From: CAZLWA01 sp964563165
GTDB lineage: Bacteria > CLD3 > SB21
Direction: 5' to 3'
NCBI GenBank assembly: GCA_964563165.1
Contig: CAZLWA010000015.1
Coordinates: 1 to 34,200 of the forward strand
DNA: 34,200 nt
Part shown: in pieces, positions 32,108-34,200 of the stretch
Position numbering within the stretch: the stretch's first letter is position 1
How the letters are laid out: every line of letters starts with the position of its first letter
Position numbers and translations under genes: made by a program
Notes under the pieces: generated by a model
Told to the model about the DNA's origin: nothing
Databases searched by the model: none
Seen by the model: only the letters and a program-made list of their open reading frames with translations

Positions 32108-33505
32108 TTACTCGAAAATATCAGCCGGTAAATTGCCGGAGAAAAATTCGTCGTGTAGTTTCTTTACCACCGTGTCGACGTCGGCATTGGAAATGACGAA
32201 CGTTAAATTGATTTCCGATGCGCCTTGAGAGATCATGTTAATATTGATATCCTTGATAGCATGAAACGTCCTGCCCGCAATGCCCGGCGTCTTGCGCATT
32301 TGCTCGCCGACCAGGCAAACGATGGCGCGGTCGCGCTCGACGGTGACTTGTGAGAATGCGGAAAGGTCGCGAACGATAGCTTCCAGGTTTTGAACGTTAT
32401 CCACGGTGAGGGACACACTGACCTCGGTGGTCGACACGACATCTACCGAGGTTTTATTATTTTTAAAGATTTCAAATATTGAAAACAAAAAACCGTGTGC
32501 GAGAAGCATGCGGCTGGAAACGATATTCAAAACCGCGATATTCTTTTTGTACGCGATGGATTTGATCACACAGGAAGAATTCTGCGCTTCTTTGGAAAGC
32601 GTCAAATGATTGGCGATAAGCGTTCCGCTCGAATTAGGATTTCTCGTATTGTATACATGCACGGGGATATTTTTTTCCACCGCTGGCACCAGGGTTGCCG
32701 GATGCAGGACTTTCGCTCCGAAGTAAGCGAGCTCCGACGCCTCCTGGAAAGACATTTGTTTAACGCGGTGCGCATGATGTACGATACGCGGGTCGGTCGT
32801 CAGTACGCCGTCGACGTCGGTCCAAATCTCGATATCTTCCGCGTCCATGGCAGCGCCGAGCAGTGCCGCGGAATAGTCCGAGCCCCCTCGGCCCAGCGTC
32901 GTCGTGATGCCGTCGGGAGTTGAACCGATGAACCCCTGCGTTACGGCGATTTGTTGTCCCTCCACCAGCGGCCTCAAGAACCGCCCGCAGTTTTTTTTCA
33001 AGAGTGCGGTATCGGGAACCGCGTTGGAATACTGCTGATTTGTGATCATGACCTGTCGTACGTCGAAATACACGGCCCGGACATCCGCTTCCCGCAGCGC
33101 CGGCGCAATTATGGAAGATGAAAGAAATTCTCCTTGAGCGGCAAACACATCCAAGGAACGGCTGGTCAATTCGCCGATCAAGGATACGCCTTCGACCAGA
33201 TTCGCCAGTCTTGTGATGATGTCGTCAATGGTTTTAGTGACGGCAGCCAGTTCTTCCCCGGTGTGGATCAGATCTTCGGCGATGCCGAGATGACGATTGC
33301 GCAGATCCTGCAGCACATGAACGGATTCTTGTTTTCGCCCGGCCACCGCGAGTTGGGCGGACTCCAAAAGCAGATTGGTCGTGCCTGCGACGGCGGAAAC
33401 CACCAGAACCGGTTTTTTTGAGATCTTATCTTTGACGATTTCTATGACGGAATGAATGGAAGCGGCATCCTGAACCGACGTTCCTCCGAATTTCATAATG
33501 ATCAT
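32108..33505 (-). CDS. lysC: aspartate kinase
   Basis: The 465-residue enzyme phosphorylates aspartate, the first step to lysine, threonine and methionine. The N-terminal KFGGTSVQD (5-13) and the TLGRGGSDYSAALLGAAMDAEDIEIWTDVDGVLTTDPR block are hallmarks. Two ACT domains follow (about 315-460: IAVLNIVSSRMLLAHGFL..., IVCLVGEQMRKTPGIAGRTFHAIKDININMISQGASEINLTFVI), the sites of feedback control. It is monofunctional (no homoserine dehydrogenase part). No lysine riboswitch was recognised upstream; that region is a 50-base tandem repeat. Confidence 0.95.
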   Translation of the reverse strand: MIIMKFGGTSVQDAASIHSVIEIVKDKISKKPVLVVSAVAGTTNLLLESAQLAVAGRKQESVHVLQDLRNRHLGIAEDLIHTGEELAAVTKTIDDIITRLANLVEGVSLIGELTSRSLDVFAAQGEFLSSSIIAPALREADVRAVYFDVRQVMITNQQYSNAVPDTALLKKNCGRFLRPLVEGQQIAVTQGFIGSTPDGITTTLGRGGSDYSAALLGAAMDAEDIEIWTDVDGVLTTDPRIVHHAHRVKQMSFQEASELAYFGAKVLHPATLVPAVEKNIPVHVYNTRNPNSSGTLIANHLTLSKEAQNSSCVIKSIAYKKNIAVLNIVSSRMLLAHGFLFSIFEIFKNNKTSVDVVSTTEVSVSLTVDNVQNLEAIVRDLSAFSQVTVERDRAIVCLVGEQMRKTPGIAGRTFHAIKDININMISQGASEINLTFVISNADVDTVVKKLHDEFFSGNLPADIFE

Positions 33506-33520
33506 AATTTTTTTTAATAA

Positions 33521-33685
33521 TGTAACCGCAGAGGCGCAAAGACGCTGAAATATTTAACTCATTCAATCAATGCAACCGCAGAGGCGCCGAGACGCTGAAA
33601 TATTTAACTCATTCAATCAATGTAACCGCAAAGGCGCAAAGACGCTGAAATATTTCAATTAATGTAACCGCAGAGGCGCAGAGAT
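33521..33685. repeat. 50-bp tandem repeat array of the dispersed CCGCAGAGGCGC family
   Basis: TGTAACCGCAGAGGCGCAAA-type units start at 33521, 33571 and 33621 (exactly 50 bases apart) and a shorter fourth at 33663. Spacers between the GC-rich cores are nearly identical (TATTTAACTCATTCAATCAA), so this is a tandem duplication and not a CRISPR array. It lies between the start of lysC and the end of the GxxExxY gene. Confidence 0.85.
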
Positions 33686-33704
33686 TTTTTGTTTTTAGAT
33701 CGTA

Positions 33705-34091
33705 CTAAAAATTATTTACGAATCTTTTGAATCCTTGTTTTAAAACCGGAACGTTGAAATTGATTAACAACCCAAGACGTTTATTTGTCAATTTCAAATA
33801 TGAAATGATTTGCGCCTCGTGTACCGGAAGAATTTGTTCCACGGCTTTCAATTCAATTATGACCTCGCTCTCGACCAATATATCAATTTTGAAGTCTTTG
33901 GACAATTCATGACCGCGATAGATGAGGGGGATGGGCAATTGATTAACGAAATTAATGTTTCTCAATTCCAACTCTCTCATTAAACACATTTCATAAATTG
34001 ACTCTAGTAAGCCGGGTCCCATTTCTTTGTGAACGGTTATGCAAGCATCTAATATGCTTCCGGAAATCTTATTTAATGCTTCTTTCATCAT
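33705..34091 (-). CDS. GxxExxY family protein (PD-(D/E)XK nuclease-like)
   Basis: The 128-residue protein matches the GxxExxY family throughout. The name-giving motif is G27-L-L-E30-S-I-Y33 in KEMGPGLLESIYE; Asp70 in FKIDILVE and Glu80-x-Lys82 in IIELKAVEQI form a PD-(D/E)XK-like site; LPVHEAQIISYLKLT and GLLINFNVPVLKQG are the family's C-terminal blocks. A nucleic-acid-cutting role is expected from the fold but not demonstrated to my knowledge. It is flanked by inverted arrays of the dispersed repeat. AGAGGA lies within the upstream repeat, about 12 bases from the ATG. Confidence 0.92.
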   Translation of the reverse strand: MMKEALNKISGSILDACITVHKEMGPGLLESIYEMCLMRELELRNINFVNQLPIPLIYRGHELSKDFKIDILVESEVIIELKAVEQILPVHEAQIISYLKLTNKRLGLLINFNVPVLKQGFKRFVNNF

Positions 34092-34103
34092 TGAGATTTT
34101 TTA

Positions 34104-34200
34104 TCCTCTGCGTCTCACCGCCTCCGCGGTTATATTTAATTTGAAAACTCTGCGTCTCAGCGCCTCTGCGGTTATTGTATTCTAATTTGAAAACTCTGCG
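34104..34200. repeat. inverted copies of the dispersed repeat, right of the GxxExxY gene
   Basis: CCTCTGCGTCTCACCGCCTC (from 34104), then AATTTGAAAACTCTGCGTCT units at 34138 and 34184, about 46 bases apart; the last runs off the window. They are the reverse complement of the cores in the 33521-33685 array, so the GxxExxY gene lies between inverted arrays. Confidence 0.8.

Noticed and set aside
33521..33685. CRISPR-like array
   Set aside because: The 'spacers' between the repeat cores are almost identical, the period includes them, and there are no cas genes; it is an ordinary tandem duplication.

Overview
The window looks like chromosomal DNA of a Gram-negative bacterium of the FCB superphylum (Bacteroidota, Ignavibacteriota, Calditrichota or KSB1-like lineages). 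The clues are a secreted protease with a FlgD/T9SS-like C-terminal domain, an S37-type peptidase, a bactofilin/M23 pair fused to an ATP-synthase operon, and many lipoprotein or Sec signals ending in 'AQ'. The exact phylum cannot be fixed from sequence reading alone.

Layout. 1-1441 (minus strand) resembles an integron-type cassette array: the 5' end of a membrane-protein gene, a small secreted protein, and a RelE/Phd toxin-antitoxin pair, separated by two attC-like dyads. 1808-4388 holds an S37 peptidase, a small secreted protein and an SRPBCC protein. 4541-7531 (plus) carries a fold-III PLP decarboxylase, a DUF3467 protein and a TIM-barrel amidohydrolase; the gap 6220-6673 is packed with heptamer repeats and a MITE-like inverted repeat. 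7871-17850 is one long plus-strand operon: consensus promoter, M23 peptidase, bactofilin, atpZ-like gene, subunit-I-like gene, atpB-E-F-H-A, two paralogous small lipoproteins, atpG-D-C, and a rho-independent terminator. 17967-19130 is an Acg-type nitroreductase-like protein. 19197-25433 (minus) is a coherent zinc-type metal acquisition locus: two small metal-locus proteins, a predicted outer-membrane barrel, ABC binding protein, ATPase and permease, then a secreted HExxH metalloprotease. 25653-26540 is dapA. 26661-27348 is a decayed REP-associated tyrosine transposase (RAYT) bracketed by and containing REP-like palindromes. Then follow msrA (lipoprotein form), a secreted 14-blade WD40/caspase protein, dapB, lysC, and a GxxExxY nuclease-like gene bracketed by inverted arrays of a dispersed repeat.

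The genes combine into three clear modules: a proton-driven ATP synthase coupled genetically to cell-wall/cell-shape proteins; a metal uptake locus; and the aspartate-to-lysine/diaminopimelate pathway (lysC, dapB, dapA, possibly the PLP decarboxylase) scattered over the window. Overlaid on this is an unusually rich set of small repeats: heptamer tracts, GC-rich 'CCGCAGAGGCGCAGAGACG' type repeats sitting next to start codons, REP palindromes, and attC-like dyads.

The best candidates for something undescribed are the tandem lipoprotein pair inside the ATP synthase operon, the GxxExxY gene with its inverted repeat arrays, and the REP palindrome that appears to have landed inside a transposase of the family that usually mobilises such palindromes.
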